A DNA stretch of 64,000 nucleotides from Candidatus Uhrbacteria bacterium (GCA_016222815.1 JACRQE010000003.1:186001-250000); one strand, 5' to 3'. Positions 24,291 to 33,819 are shown, counted from the first letter of the stretch. The notes: a model not told the origin generated them from the letters alone. Translations and numbers: made by a program.

Positions 24291-26129
24291 ATGTCACCAA
24301 AAACGAAGACGAAATCCGTTGCAGCGTACGACCTCGGCAAACTTCTGCATGATGTCATCGGCGAGATGCACGAAGGGGTCCGGGTAGTCGGCCGCGACTG
24401 GCGCTACTTGTACGTGAACACCGCCGCCGCGCGCCAATGCATGGTCGACAGAAAGAAGATGCTCGGCAAACCCATCACCGATTGTCACCAGGGGATAGAA
24501 AAAACCGTTTTGTTTTCCAAGCTGAAACAAAGCATGGCGCAAAAGAAGAGTTTCAGATTGGAACACGAGTATGTGTTGCCAGACAAGTCGACGCGTACCT
24601 TTGAATGTTATCTGCATCCGGTCAGCGAAGGCGTCCTCATTTTGTCTTTTGACGTAACCAAACAAAAGATTGCCCAGCGCGAACTCGCGGAGTCAGAAGC
24701 GAAATTCCGGGCACTGGTAGAGAAATCCCTCGTGGGGGTTTATCTTATTCAGGATGGCGTTTTCAAGTACGCAAATCCCAAGCTCGGGAAAATCTTCGGC
24801 TACAAAGCCGGTGATTTGGTGAAAGGCATGGGACCGCGAGATCTGGTCTATCCGTCGGATTGGCCTCTGGTCCAGGAAAACCTGAAGAGACGCATCACCG
24901 GAGAAATCGACACCGTCCATTATCGGTTCAACGGCATAAGGTCTGATAAGAAAGTCATCCGTATCGAAGCTCTTGGTTCGCGGACCATATACAACGGCAG
25001 GCCGGCGGTCATCGGATCGCTGTTCGACGTGACCGATGAGGAGCGAAAGGATTTCGAGATTAAACAGCGGGCCGACGAGCTGATCAAATTCAAACAAGCA
25101 GTGGAAGGCTCTTCTGACGAGATCGTATTCACGGACTTGGATGGACGTATCGTCTATGCGAATCCTGCTCTCCTGAAACTGACCGGCTACTCGATGGATG
25201 AGGTTATGGGCAAGAAGCCGTGGGACCTGTGGTTGAAATCCGACCAACCCATGGATTACGAAAAGCTCCTGCAGAAACTCCTGGTCGACAAGAAGCCTCT
25301 CTCCGGCGAATACGTCAACCACAAAAAGAACAAGGGTGTCTATATATCGCGGACCACGACTTCGCCCATCATGGATAAACAGGGGAACGTCATCTATTTC
25401 GTCAGTGTGGGTGTGGATGTGACGCGTGAAAGGGAGATTGACCGCATGAAGATCGAATTCGTGTCCGTGGCCTCGCATCAGATGAGGACGCCGTTGACCG
25501 GCGTCAAGTGGTTGGCCGACCTCCTGCTCACCGAAGGTGCTGACGAGCTTTCGGTCAAGCATCGCAAGATGGTCCAGGAGATCTTCCAGATGAACGAACG
25601 CATGATCCGGCTGGTCAACGACCTCTTGGACGTCTCGTTCATCGAGACTGGACACAGGTTCGCGGTCAAACGCGTGCCGGGCGATCTGGCGGCCGCTGTC
25701 AGGGATGCGGTATCGGATTCGGCGATCATGGCTAACGACAAGCGTATCCACGTGGTCATGTCGCGGACCATGCCCAAGAGCCTTAAATGCAATTTTGATG
25801 AACCTAAAATCCGTCAGGTCCTGCTTAGCCTCATGAATAACGCCATTGATTATTCTCCTCCGAACTCGCGCGTGACGATCGGTTGCCGGCGTGTGCACTC
25901 GGAGGTCGTATGTTCGGTCGCGGACCAGGGCGTCGGCATACCCAAGAAGCAGCAGCCGCGTATCTTCGAAAAATTCTTCAGGGCCGATAATGTCCTCCCG
26001 CTCAAGCCCGGCGGCACCGGTCTGGGCTTGTTCATCGCCAAAGCCATCGTCGACAGCCATGGCGGCCGCATCTGGTTCGAATCCAAGGCCGGTAAAGGTA
26101 CGACTTTCTTTTTCTCCTTGCCTGTATGA
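24291..26129 (+). CDS. Soluble PAS-domain sensor histidine kinase
   Basis: 612 residues, no membrane segment. Three PAS domains lie at about 15-125, 135-245 and 255-380. A HisKA dimerisation domain near 385-450 has the H-box SVASHQMRTPLTG. A HATPase domain occupies about 495-612: N-box LMNNAIDYSP, G1 DQGVGIPK, F-box IFEKFFRA, and G2 GTGLGLFIAK. It senses cytoplasmic signals and phosphorylates a receiver, most likely the product of the next gene, whose ATG overlaps its stop. The ATG at 24291 is preferred over an in-frame TTG 18 nt upstream. Confidence 0.92.
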   Translation: MSPKTKTKSVAAYDLGKLLHDVIGEMHEGVRVVGRDWRYLYVNTAAARQCMVDRKKMLGKPITDCHQGIEKTVLFSKLKQSMAQKKSFRLEHEYVLPDKSTRTFECYLHPVSEGVLILSFDVTKQKIAQRELAESEAKFRALVEKSLVGVYLIQDGVFKYANPKLGKIFGYKAGDLVKGMGPRDLVYPSDWPLVQENLKRRITGEIDTVHYRFNGIRSDKKVIRIEALGSRTIYNGRPAVIGSLFDVTDEERKDFEIKQRADELIKFKQAVEGSSDEIVFTDLDGRIVYANPALLKLTGYSMDEVMGKKPWDLWLKSDQPMDYEKLLQKLLVDKKPLSGEYVNHKKNKGVYISRTTTSPIMDKQGNVIYFVSVGVDVTREREIDRMKIEFVSVASHQMRTPLTGVKWLADLLLTEGADELSVKHRKMVQEIFQMNERMIRLVNDLLDVSFIETGHRFAVKRVPGDLAAAVRDAVSDSAIMANDKRIHVVMSRTMPKSLKCNFDEPKIRQVLLSLMNNAIDYSPPNSRVTIGCRRVHSEVVCSVADQGVGIPKKQQPRIFEKFFRADNVLPLKPGGTGLGLFIAKAIVDSHGGRIWFESKAGKGTTFFFSLPV

Positions 26130-26494
26130 AGAAAATCCTTATCGTAGAGGACGAAGTTCTGTTGTTGAACACTCTTGCTTCCCAGCTATCCGGCGCGGAA
26201 TTCGAAGTCACGACCGCGACTGACGGTAAAGCTGGTCTCGAGGCGGCGTTGAAGGAGCGCCCTGATCTGATCTTGCTGGACCTCCTGATGCCGATCATGG
26301 ACGGGTTGACCATGCTCGCCAAGCTGCGCGAAGACACGTGGGGCAAAACGGCTGTCGTCTTCATCCTGACAAATTTCAGCACCGATGAGCGTCTCGAAAA
26401 AGCCAAGCAACTCGGGACTGAACAATATTTGGTCAAGTCGGACCTTAAATTGAGCGAAATCGTGGACAAGGTCAAGAAGCGGATGGGAAAGTAG
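26126..26494 (+). CDS. Single-domain response regulator (CheY-like)
   Basis: 122 residues forming only a receiver domain. It has the acidic pair in IVEDE (Asp9), the phospho-acceptor Asp52 in LLDLLMP, Thr in FILTNFS and Lys in LVKSD. There is no output domain. It overlaps the kinase gene by 4 nt (ATGA), so it is its cognate partner. Its output must come by protein contact or phosphorelay. Confidence 0.93.
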   Translation: MKKILIVEDEVLLLNTLASQLSGAEFEVTTATDGKAGLEAALKERPDLILLDLLMPIMDGLTMLAKLREDTWGKTAVVFILTNFSTDERLEKAKQLGTEQYLVKSDLKLSEIVDKVKKRMGK

Positions 26495-26518
26495 GGGAGA
26501 GACAAATTGTAATTTCAT

Positions 26519-29302
26519 ATGCCTAAAAAATCTTCGTTCAAGTCTCTGGCTGTCTGGATGGCCGCTGGAGTCCTGTTCGCCGGTGTGCTCGGCGCGACTT
26601 CCTATTTGGCTAACGCCCAAGAGACTCCCTCCGGCGGACCACCGGCAGACATCCAAAAAGGTCCCACGGCCGAAGAGCTCGCGGCTTTCGAGAACGAAGT
26701 CGGCGCTCCCATCGACGCCTTTAACCAGGGGCAAACCGAGCCTCCCGCCATCCCGGAGCCGGAATTCGTATCCGACGACATCAAAAAGCTCGTACCCGAA
26801 TCCGATCTGCTGAAACTCTACTGCGCCATGACCCGCTGGAAGAGCGGGGACTTTTTCTTGGCTATGGATGCGCTCAAGAAATTCCTCATTCCTGCCGTGG
26901 AAAAAGCCCGCGCCCAAGGTGTCGACATCTCCGTACCCGACGTGGGCGGCATGACATCCGAAGGCACCAAGAGGGTGAATTCCATCTGTGCGGCCAAGAC
27001 CGTGGCTGATGCCGAAAAACAGATCAAGGACTTCATCCAGTGGGGCAAGGATTCGTCCATGGCCAGCATGGGCAACCAGCGTTCCGAGATGGAGGCCAAG
27101 ATGCGGGCTTTAGGCGACGGCATCAAGACCAAAGTCAAGTCCCAACTCCAACCGTTCATCGATGTCGAAACGGCCAAGATCGAACCGGAAATCAACGCCC
27201 AAGCCGAAGCTATCGCCCAATCCGTGGTCGCGCCGTACCAGGGCCAGCAGGGTGAAGGCAGTTCGCCCCCGGATCCCGTGGCCATCCAAGCCGAAGTCGA
27301 AGCCGCGATCAATGCCCAGCTTGGTCCGATCATCGAAGCCAAGAAGGCGGAAATCGAAAAGAAAATCCGCGCCAAAGCCGACGAGATCGTGGCGCCGGAC
27401 AAGAAGAAGATGGAGGATATCGGAAATCTGTTCATCGGTTTGGACAAAAAGATAAACGATGCCATCAGATCCGGCGCCGGACGCTATGCTAAAGAGAAGA
27501 AAGAGGCACTGACTTTGCGCCGCGATCTGATCCTGAAGCTGATGGATATCAACATCGCCGAAGCCGGTAAACAGCTTGACGCTAACGCCGCCCAAATCGA
27601 AGATGCCAAGAAATCCGACCCGTCAGTCAAGAGCATTGCCGATCTCAAGGCCGAACTGGTTCAGGACCGGAAAGATCTCCAAACCAAGCTCGACGGCTAT
27701 CTGGCTAATGATGACGAAGCCGGCCTGGCTTTAGCCATGCAGGATTTCAGCGATAAATGGGAAAAGATCCAACAGCAGGCTGAAAAAGCCGCGACCGAAC
27801 CTCTCTCTAAAATATGCGAACAAGCCATGCCACAATTCGACTTGGCCAAATCGCAGATCCAGCCGGCCATCACCCAGATCCAATCGCTTCAGTCCCAATG
27901 CGCGGACAGCGCCGACCCGCAATGCGAGCAAATCAATCTCTTGGCTGTGCGCTTCAGCACCATCACCGACAAATCCAACGACATATTGACCGAGATGGAT
28001 TTGGCGAAAAGCATGTGCGCGTCGTCGGCAACGGACCCGAACGAGCTCCTGTCCCTGTTCCAAAAAATCCAGAACGACGGCCAGGATGCCATGGTCATGG
28101 GTCAAGCCCTTGATGCCGACCGCTCAAAAGTCTTGGTCAACTCGGTTAAATCCGCTTGCGACCAAGCCTTGCCCCAGCTCCGGGCCGCGCGCGTCGAGAT
28201 TCAGAACAACGATCTGGTCGTCCTCAAATCCAACCTCGACCGCTGTGCCGGCAAAACGGACGCGGAATGCCTGGTAGTGAATGCGGTCGGTGGCGATTAT
28301 GCGAATTTCAAAGCCTCGGCCGATTCGTTCGTCACAAGCATCGACCGCGTGACATCTCTCTGCCAGAAATCCAAAGACGAAAATGATTTCGAGAAAATCT
28401 TCTCCACGCTGAACGAACTGAACTCCCAGGCTGACGGCCTCATGGCGCAGGCGGATGACCTCAAGACCAGGCAAGCGGAAAGCTCTGAATCGCGCTGTTC
28501 CGCGGTCAAGGAAAAATTGCCTGATGCCCGCAAGCAAGTCGCTGAAGGCCTGAAACAGGGGAGTACGGTTTGGAACAGCCTGTGCAATAACCGCAAGACC
28601 GTCTGCGACGACATCCGTAAACTTACCGCTGCGTACGACGAACTCAAAAAACAGGCGAATGCGGTCATGGCGCAGGCCGCAGCCGCAGAGGGCGACTGCA
28701 AACTGCCGTACAGGGCTACACACGACGCTGATCTCACCAAGCATTTGGCCGACATGCAGACTGCAGCTGATGCCATGAAGAAAGCGGCTGACGACCTCAA
28801 GAAACAGGCCGATGCTTTGCCCAAAGGCACGGGCATCTGGATCGAAGCCGAAAACGAAGACAGTTTCTACATCAAGCCGGTAGGCTCGCGCCCGGCAATC
28901 AACATGAAAGAGACGAATCCGTCCTGGCGTCCGCCATATTTCGGTACAGGGGATTGGTACTTGGCGGTCGAGGGCGAGTGGCTGGGTTATCCTCTGAACA
29001 TCCCAAAAGACGGCGTCTACAACGTATGGGTTCGCGACTATGTGGATAAGTTCCAGCCGCGCGGCGTCAGACGCATCATCTTGTCCTTTGACGGAAAGAT
29101 TTACGCCGTCACTCCCGAAACTACGGTACCGTCACCGGGCGATAAAGGCGCTTTCGGTTGGCACAAGGTCGGTTCCGGGATCAAGCTCACGGCCGGCATC
29201 AGCCATCGTCTCCAGGTAACCAAAGAAAAGACCACGGTCGGCGCCGCCATCCTGGACGCTTTCTACCTGACGACCGGCACCGAGACCCCGCCGGAGAAAT
29301 AA
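26519..29302 (+). CDS. Large secreted helical protein with C-terminal carbohydrate-binding-like domain
   Basis: 927 residues. An N-terminal signal or anchor helix (about 10-33) is followed by ~720 residues that are mainly long Ala/Lys/Glu/Gln-rich helices, probably coiled coil (about 160-450, 480-760). Cys residues recur with spacing that suggests three related units (CEQAMPQFDLAKSQI, CDQALPQLRAARVEI, CSAVKEKLPDARKQV). The last ~155 residues (GIWIEAENEDSFYIKPVG ... LDAFYLTTG) resemble a CBM6/35-like jelly roll. Likely an extended envelope spacer holding a glycan-binding head; the function is inferred. It lies 24 nt after the response regulator and could be read on the same transcript. Confidence 0.72.
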   Translation: MPKKSSFKSLAVWMAAGVLFAGVLGATSYLANAQETPSGGPPADIQKGPTAEELAAFENEVGAPIDAFNQGQTEPPAIPEPEFVSDDIKKLVPESDLLKLYCAMTRWKSGDFFLAMDALKKFLIPAVEKARAQGVDISVPDVGGMTSEGTKRVNSICAAKTVADAEKQIKDFIQWGKDSSMASMGNQRSEMEAKMRALGDGIKTKVKSQLQPFIDVETAKIEPEINAQAEAIAQSVVAPYQGQQGEGSSPPDPVAIQAEVEAAINAQLGPIIEAKKAEIEKKIRAKADEIVAPDKKKMEDIGNLFIGLDKKINDAIRSGAGRYAKEKKEALTLRRDLILKLMDINIAEAGKQLDANAAQIEDAKKSDPSVKSIADLKAELVQDRKDLQTKLDGYLANDDEAGLALAMQDFSDKWEKIQQQAEKAATEPLSKICEQAMPQFDLAKSQIQPAITQIQSLQSQCADSADPQCEQINLLAVRFSTITDKSNDILTEMDLAKSMCASSATDPNELLSLFQKIQNDGQDAMVMGQALDADRSKVLVNSVKSACDQALPQLRAARVEIQNNDLVVLKSNLDRCAGKTDAECLVVNAVGGDYANFKASADSFVTSIDRVTSLCQKSKDENDFEKIFSTLNELNSQADGLMAQADDLKTRQAESSESRCSAVKEKLPDARKQVAEGLKQGSTVWNSLCNNRKTVCDDIRKLTAAYDELKKQANAVMAQAAAAEGDCKLPYRATHDADLTKHLADMQTAADAMKKAADDLKKQADALPKGTGIWIEAENEDSFYIKPVGSRPAINMKETNPSWRPPYFGTGDWYLAVEGEWLGYPLNIPKDGVYNVWVRDYVDKFQPRGVRRIILSFDGKIYAVTPETTVPSPGDKGAFGWHKVGSGIKLTAGISHRLQVTKEKTTVGAAILDAFYLTTGTETPPEK

Positions 29303-29306
29303 ACAT

Positions 29307-29957
29307 ATGGCCACACAACCATCTATGCCAAAAGGCAACCTCCAGTGGAAGCCCACGCCCGAGCAGATGCATAACCGTCGGCTGGCTGTAGCTTACTTGT
29401 TGGTCGTCGCGCTGGGCGTCTCTTTCACGGTCTACGTCTCGACCGCGGCGGTCAGCTCATCCAAAACCACGACAGCCAAAATCCCGAAAAAAGCGCCGGT
29501 GACGAAAATCCCCAGGCCGCCGGTCTCCGAAATAACCAAGAAGCTTGACGCCATCAAAATCAAGATTCCAATTTTCGATTTATCCTCCTCGCCCGTCCCG
29601 AACCTCAAGATTTCTCCCTTGAATCTCTCTTTGCCGCAGTTGCCAGGCAAAGGCATGCTCAAGAATTTTGGTGTGGATAAGGACGTGTCATACAAAGGAG
29701 GGGCTGTCGAGATACCGATCCCCGAAGTCGATGTCACCAAATATCTGCCCACGGATATCCCAAGCGGGGGAGCTCCGGCCGACATCCCGACCGGCAGCGC
29801 ACCATCCTCCCCATCTGCCGAGACTCCCTCTGCATCGGAGCAATCCCAGGTAAACCAAGCGAATTGCGCCCAATTCAGCGGCATCCCGAGCTGTTCTTAC
29901 GTCGGCGACTCGAATGGCCAGACTTTGTGTAGCGAATGCAAAGCTGCTGGATTTTAA
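29307..29957 (+). CDS. Membrane-anchored Pro/Lys-rich protein
   Basis: 216 residues: one membrane helix near 25-47, then a Lys/Pro/Ile-rich low-complexity outer region (KIPKKAPVTKIPRPP, KIKIPIFDL) and a Ser/Pro linker. It ends with a small Cys-rich motif (NCAQFSGIPSCSYVGDSNGQTLCSECKAAGF; four Cys). No family is recognised. It starts 4 nt after the 927-residue protein and belongs to that operon. Confidence 0.68.
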   Translation: MATQPSMPKGNLQWKPTPEQMHNRRLAVAYLLVVALGVSFTVYVSTAAVSSSKTTTAKIPKKAPVTKIPRPPVSEITKKLDAIKIKIPIFDLSSSPVPNLKISPLNLSLPQLPGKGMLKNFGVDKDVSYKGGAVEIPIPEVDVTKYLPTDIPSGGAPADIPTGSAPSSPSAETPSASEQSQVNQANCAQFSGIPSCSYVGDSNGQTLCSECKAAGF

Positions 29958-30019
29958 TCCCTTTACCTTTCCGTGATGTCTGGCTACAATCTTCGCATAA
30001 TCAGCTCCAATTATCACCT

Positions 30020-31558
30020 ATGACGATTCGTAATAGATTTCTAGGCTGGACTTTCGTGTCCTCTTTCCTTTTCCTGTTGGCGCCTTTCATGGTCCAGGCC
30101 GTGGGCATTTCCCCTGTCCTGATTGAGGCTAAAGGCCTGCTTCAGAACAGCTCTGTCTCCAGGAAGGTCTACCTGACGCGCAGCAATCCAGCCGAAGAAG
30201 AAGGTGGAATCGTCAAAGTCAGCGGACCTGCCGCCCAATATATCCGGTTGCCGAACAACGGCACGTTGGTCTTGCCTAAAGGCATGTACAACACTGCGTA
30301 CGAGTTCTTTATCGAACCTGGTACCTTGGGCGCCGGCGAATATACGGCAAAAATCCAGGTCGCGCCTACCGCTGCCAAAGGCGGTGCAGGTGGTTCGGGA
30401 TCAGCTATTCTTACAGGCGCACAAGCTGACATAAGATTCACGGTCACGACAGAAGCCGTCGAGCTGTTCGAAATCGGCAATCCGGTGGTCCGTGAAACCG
30501 AAGAGGGTCAAATCCTGGACTTCACCTACCAGTTGAACAACAAAGGCAACGTGGATACGCGGCCGAGCAAAATCGAGCTCACGATATCTGATGAGCATGA
30601 TCCGAAGTTCTCCTATGCCGAAACCATTGCTGGCGATACCTTGAAGATCGTGAAGGCGCTGTCCACCGACTCTGATGACGTACCGACCAAAGCCCAGTTG
30701 GCTCCCGGTTCCTATATCCTGAAGCTCAAATTCTACGGTAAAGATACGTCAAAACCTGTCTTTGAATCACGGGATCTGCGTTTCCATGTCTACCCCAAGG
30801 GAACCCTTGCCCAGACCGGTGAATTGCAGACTTTCGTGTCCGATAAAAAGGAATACGACGGGGGAGAGCTGGTCGGATTCAAAGGCGCTTTCAAGAATAC
30901 TGGCAGCGTTGGTTTGACCGTAACGTTTGACATCAGCATCTACCAAGGAGATAAGCGCCTGGAAGTCTTGAGCACCAATCCGACATTCCTGGGTGTGGGC
31001 AAAACCACGAATTTCGAAAAAACTTATCGACCGCCCACCGCCGGAGATTACCGTGCCGTAGCCGTCGCAAGCTTTGGTGCAACCAGGAGTGAAGGAGTCG
31101 AAGCTCTGTTCAAGGTCAAACCCGAACTTCCGACGACAACAGTCCTGCCGATTTTGGCCGGCGGTCTGGTCCTGCTCGTCATCATCATCCTCTTGCTCCT
31201 CCGCCGTAGGCGCAAACATGCGCAAGCTAAAATGAACCAACCGAAACCCCCGGCAACTCCGCCCACACCCCCTGCTTCGACTCCGCCGCCTGCACCTCCG
31301 GTCACGCCAACACCTCCAGTAGCTCCTCCGCCTGCGCCTCCTGTTCCTCCAGCTCCTCCGATTCCGCAACCGCCAGCTCCCCCTGCGCCTCCGGTTGTTC
31401 CTCCGCAGCCCCCAGTAGTTCCTCCTCCGCCCCAGGTTCCTCCAGCGGCGCCGACTCCGCCTGCTCCTCCCGCGCCTCCGGTGGCTCCTCCGACTCCGCC
31501 TGCTCCGCCTCCGGCTCCTCCGGTCGCGCCAGCTCCTCCTGCTCCTCCAGCTAAATGA
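30020..31558 (+). CDS. Envelope protein with WxL/NEW-like beta domains and cytoplasmic proline-rich tail
   Basis: 512 residues from ATG 30020 (chosen to begin just before the signal helix, about 8-30). The outer part consists of about three immunoglobulin-like beta domains (about 32-370), starting ISPVLIEAKGLL, similar in style to DUF916/COG1470-type proteins. A membrane helix near 375-395 is followed by RRRRK. The last ~115 residues are almost entirely Pro and Ala (PPAPPAPP units) and should face the cytoplasm by the positive-inside rule. The tail could bind partners with proline-recognising domains (inference). Confidence 0.75.
   Translation: MTIRNRFLGWTFVSSFLFLLAPFMVQAVGISPVLIEAKGLLQNSSVSRKVYLTRSNPAEEEGGIVKVSGPAAQYIRLPNNGTLVLPKGMYNTAYEFFIEPGTLGAGEYTAKIQVAPTAAKGGAGGSGSAILTGAQADIRFTVTTEAVELFEIGNPVVRETEEGQILDFTYQLNNKGNVDTRPSKIELTISDEHDPKFSYAETIAGDTLKIVKALSTDSDDVPTKAQLAPGSYILKLKFYGKDTSKPVFESRDLRFHVYPKGTLAQTGELQTFVSDKKEYDGGELVGFKGAFKNTGSVGLTVTFDISIYQGDKRLEVLSTNPTFLGVGKTTNFEKTYRPPTAGDYRAVAVASFGATRSEGVEALFKVKPELPTTTVLPILAGGLVLLVIIILLLLRRRRKHAQAKMNQPKPPATPPTPPASTPPPAPPVTPTPPVAPPPAPPVPPAPPIPQPPAPPAPPVVPPQPPVVPPPPQVPPAAPTPPAPPAPPVAPPTPPAPPPAPPVAPAPPAPPAK
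31255..31555 (+). repeat. Low-complexity CCTCCN/GCTCCN tract coding for a Pro/Ala tail
   Basis: About 300 nt of near-periodic Pro (CCN) and Ala (GCN) codons, strongly pyrimidine-rich on the + strand. It gives a false Arg/Ser-rich frame on the other strand. Confidence 0.85.
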
Positions 31559-31562
31559 CATC

Positions 31563-31600
31563 AAAAATACCGCCCATGGATTTTGGGCGGTATTTTGTTT
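31563..31600 (+). terminator. Terminator after the proline-tail gene
   Basis: A 12-pair stem (31564-31575 with 31585-31596) is followed by GTTTCC. The stem begins with A and ends with TTTT, so it could work in both directions. Confidence 0.75.
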
Positions 31601-31604
31601 CCTG

Positions 31605-31613
31605 TGCTATAAT
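31605..31613 (+). promoter_or_regulatory. Extended -10 promoter before paralogue array member 1
   Basis: TGC-TATAAT, a perfect extended -10, lies 16 nt upstream of the ATG at 31630. The flanking TGTGCTATA is repeated upstream of members 2 and 5. Confidence 0.65.
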
Positions 31614-31629
31614 CTGTCATGAAACTGCC

Positions 31630-32688
31630 ATGGAAAATAAATTAAAATCTCGAAAGAATTTTAGCTTGTTGTTTGCGCTGGCAGGCTTTATGGTTTTAGT
31701 CTCAGCCGGATTCGCCTACACGACAAAAGCTGATGTCATAATCCAAAGGTTGATCGCCGGAAACACGCCTCCCGAGATGGATGAAGTAATTGTGTCCCTG
31801 ATTGAGGACGGACCGCAGGTCGATGAAGTGACTTTGACCGAAAAAGTCGATACGGATTTATATATATACGGATCTTACACGGACCAGAACGGCTGTCATG
31901 ACGCCAAGAGGGTAGATGTCGTGGTCCATCGCGCCGATGTCGGTGCCGATTGCCTGGCTAATCCGCTCAATTGCTACCGTGTCAGCGCTGATGTATTCAC
32001 GGCATGCTCTGCGGTTAATGACACGACCGGTGAATTTGAAGCAGAGGTGCCGCTTCAGAGTTTTGCTAATCCGACCGATGCCGGAAGCGATAACGAAGAC
32101 ACCTATTGGGTCGCCCGGGCCACGATCGTGGACCAGGATGATGCGACAGATTCTGCCGATAGCGATGATTTTGAGGTGAACAGCTTGGCGGCCTTGGGCG
32201 TCACCGCAAATCTGGATTTTGGTTCGCTTCAGTTGGGCGAGATATCCGAACCGAAGGTGATTTACATGGCTAATTATGGTAATCGCTCTGTCGTGCCGTA
32301 CTGCGTCGCTGAATCCAACTTCACCTGTTCCGGCGGCGAGGTCGGCGTCATCGAGGCTACGCAGCTCCGTATGAACAGTAAAGCCCAAGTAGATAAATAT
32401 CTGACGCCGATTCAGGGCGACAGGATAAATAACATCACTTCCATAACCAGCCCGAATGCCCTGACTTCCGACTCCGACATTGATTTAACGCCCGAAGAGA
32501 ATGAAGAGCTTTGGGGTCTTGGTCTGGCTATGGAAACCGATGTTACGCAGTCTTATTACAATAGCATCCCTCCTGGAGATGATCCTGACGAGTCCATCCT
32601 GCCTGTCTACTTCACGCTCAAAGTACCGCCGAGCGGGGTCGAGGGTGCGTGCTCGACCATCATGCGCGTAACTGCCGTCGCGCAGTAG
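31630..32688 (+). CDS. Secreted array protein 1 (DxNGC family)
   Basis: 352 residues, first of five tandem paralogues. Signal helix about 12-34. Domain 1 carries the family motif (DQNGCHDAKRVDVVV) with several Cys, and the middle reads NPTDAGSDNEDTYWVARATIVD. After the family hinge VNSLAALGV comes a second beta domain (DFGSLQLGE...VIYMANYGN), ending LKVPPSGVEGACSTIMRVTAV. This is the most divergent member. ATG 31630 follows the promoter and begins the signal sequence. No known family is recognised; it is a secreted beta-sandwich protein, possibly a surface-layer or fibre subunit (inference). Confidence 0.75.
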   Translation: MENKLKSRKNFSLLFALAGFMVLVSAGFAYTTKADVIIQRLIAGNTPPEMDEVIVSLIEDGPQVDEVTLTEKVDTDLYIYGSYTDQNGCHDAKRVDVVVHRADVGADCLANPLNCYRVSADVFTACSAVNDTTGEFEAEVPLQSFANPTDAGSDNEDTYWVARATIVDQDDATDSADSDDFEVNSLAALGVTANLDFGSLQLGEISEPKVIYMANYGNRSVVPYCVAESNFTCSGGEVGVIEATQLRMNSKAQVDKYLTPIQGDRINNITSITSPNALTSDSDIDLTPEENEELWGLGLAMETDVTQSYYNSIPPGDDPDESILPVYFTLKVPPSGVEGACSTIMRVTAVAQ

Positions 32689-32697
32689 GGGAAAATG

Positions 32698-32706
32698 TGC
32701 TATACT
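32698..32706 (+). promoter_or_regulatory. Extended -10 promoter before array member 2
   Basis: TGC-TATACT lies about 52 nt upstream of the ATG at 32759, in the same TGTGCTATA context as members 1 and 5. Confidence 0.6.
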
Positions 32707-32758
32707 CTCATCTGTGGATAAGTGACTTTATTCAACCTAATAATTCATTCTTATTTCT

Positions 32759-33766
32759 ATGCCAGAGCAAAAGTCTCAAGTCTCTGCCATGACCGCGCTA
32801 GGCGTGCTCTTCACGCTTATAGCCGTCGTCGCGTTAGTCGCTTTAGTCATGCTTAAGTCCAAAGCCGATACGGCTACGGAAACGGCCAATGTCGGTAATG
32901 ATGCGCCGGCCGTCGTTTCAATCTCAGCTATCGACCTAGATGGCGCAGGTACTGAAATCTTGTCTGGTACATTGACCCCGGTCGAGGGTGACATCAACTA
33001 CGTAATCGTCAGCGGCGTGGTGTCTGACCCAAATGGTTGCGAAGATATCGATTGGATACACGGAGTGGCTTACAGGTCTGGCGTCACGAGTGCTTGTGCT
33101 TCCGATAATAACAACTGTTCCACTTTCTCGCAGACATTGGAAGTCATGAAAGCCAATAGTCCGACGAACCCGTGCACTGGGGCTGGCGACACGGATATAT
33201 CCTATAGTGTCCGGTTACCGTTCTATAACTTTGTGGATCCGACCGATGCCGGGACTGCCGGAAAAGCCAACGATTATGCGGATCAGGAGTGGGTGATTGA
33301 ACTCAATGTAACCGATAATGCCACCTTAACTGACACCGTAACCCCGATTTTCGAAGTCGCCAGTTTAGCCGCTTTCAGCACTGCAGCTTCGATTAATTAC
33401 GGAACCGTAGCTCTGGGCGCTGATTCAAGTGAGCAGACCGTGACTTTCGAGAATACCGGTAACATGTATGTGGACTCAACGGTAGCTGCCAGCGGAAACA
33501 TGACTGAGCCCAGCGGCAACTACGATGTGATCCCGGCCGGTAACGTCCACTACTCGCTGACTCAAGGCTTCACCTATGGGACAGCCACGGCCACGGTCAT
33601 CACGCCGTCGACCTCCGACCTCGTCCTGCAATTGCCTCAACAGTTGGTTGACGCTGGTCCGTTTACTGCGCCAACGGTTGACAGCTATTGGGTTCTCCGC
33701 ATGCCGTCTTCCGGCGTGAACGGGACCTACAGCAACACGCTGACCTTCACGGCCCAGTCGTACTAA
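32759..33766 (+). CDS. Secreted array protein 2 (DxNGC family)
   Basis: 335 residues. Signal helix about 10-35 (LGVLFTLIAVVALVALVMLKSKADT). Domain 1 has the motif DPNGCEDIDWIHGVAY with Cys pairs (NNNCSTF, NPCTGAGD), then FVDPTDAG. The hinge is EVASLAAFSTAASINYGTVALG and domain 2 contains VTFENTGNMYVDSTV. The end is LRMPSSGVNGTYSNTLTFTAQSY. Very close in plan to array protein 5, including SINYGTVALxAxS and the phrase MTEPSGNxDVIPAxNVHYS. A terminator follows. Confidence 0.78.
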   Translation: MPEQKSQVSAMTALGVLFTLIAVVALVALVMLKSKADTATETANVGNDAPAVVSISAIDLDGAGTEILSGTLTPVEGDINYVIVSGVVSDPNGCEDIDWIHGVAYRSGVTSACASDNNNCSTFSQTLEVMKANSPTNPCTGAGDTDISYSVRLPFYNFVDPTDAGTAGKANDYADQEWVIELNVTDNATLTDTVTPIFEVASLAAFSTAASINYGTVALGADSSEQTVTFENTGNMYVDSTVAASGNMTEPSGNYDVIPAGNVHYSLTQGFTYGTATATVITPSTSDLVLQLPQQLVDAGPFTAPTVDSYWVLRMPSSGVNGTYSNTLTFTAQSY

Positions 33767-33777
33767 GCAATAAGAGC

Positions 33778-33818
33778 TAAAAAAACGATTCCCCGGATAT
33801 AGGGGAATCGTTTTATTT
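33778..33818 (+). terminator. Terminator between array members 2 and 3
   Basis: A 13-pair stem (33782-33794 with 33802-33814) with a 7-nt loop is followed by ATTT. Confidence 0.85.
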
Positions 33819-33819
33819 A

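Noticed and set aside
24693-26060. Open frame of 455 codons on the minus strand
   Set aside because: Antisense shadow of the PAS histidine kinase.
31255-31555. Arg/Ser-rich protein on the minus strand
   Set aside because: It arises only from reading the Pro/Ala codon tract backwards.
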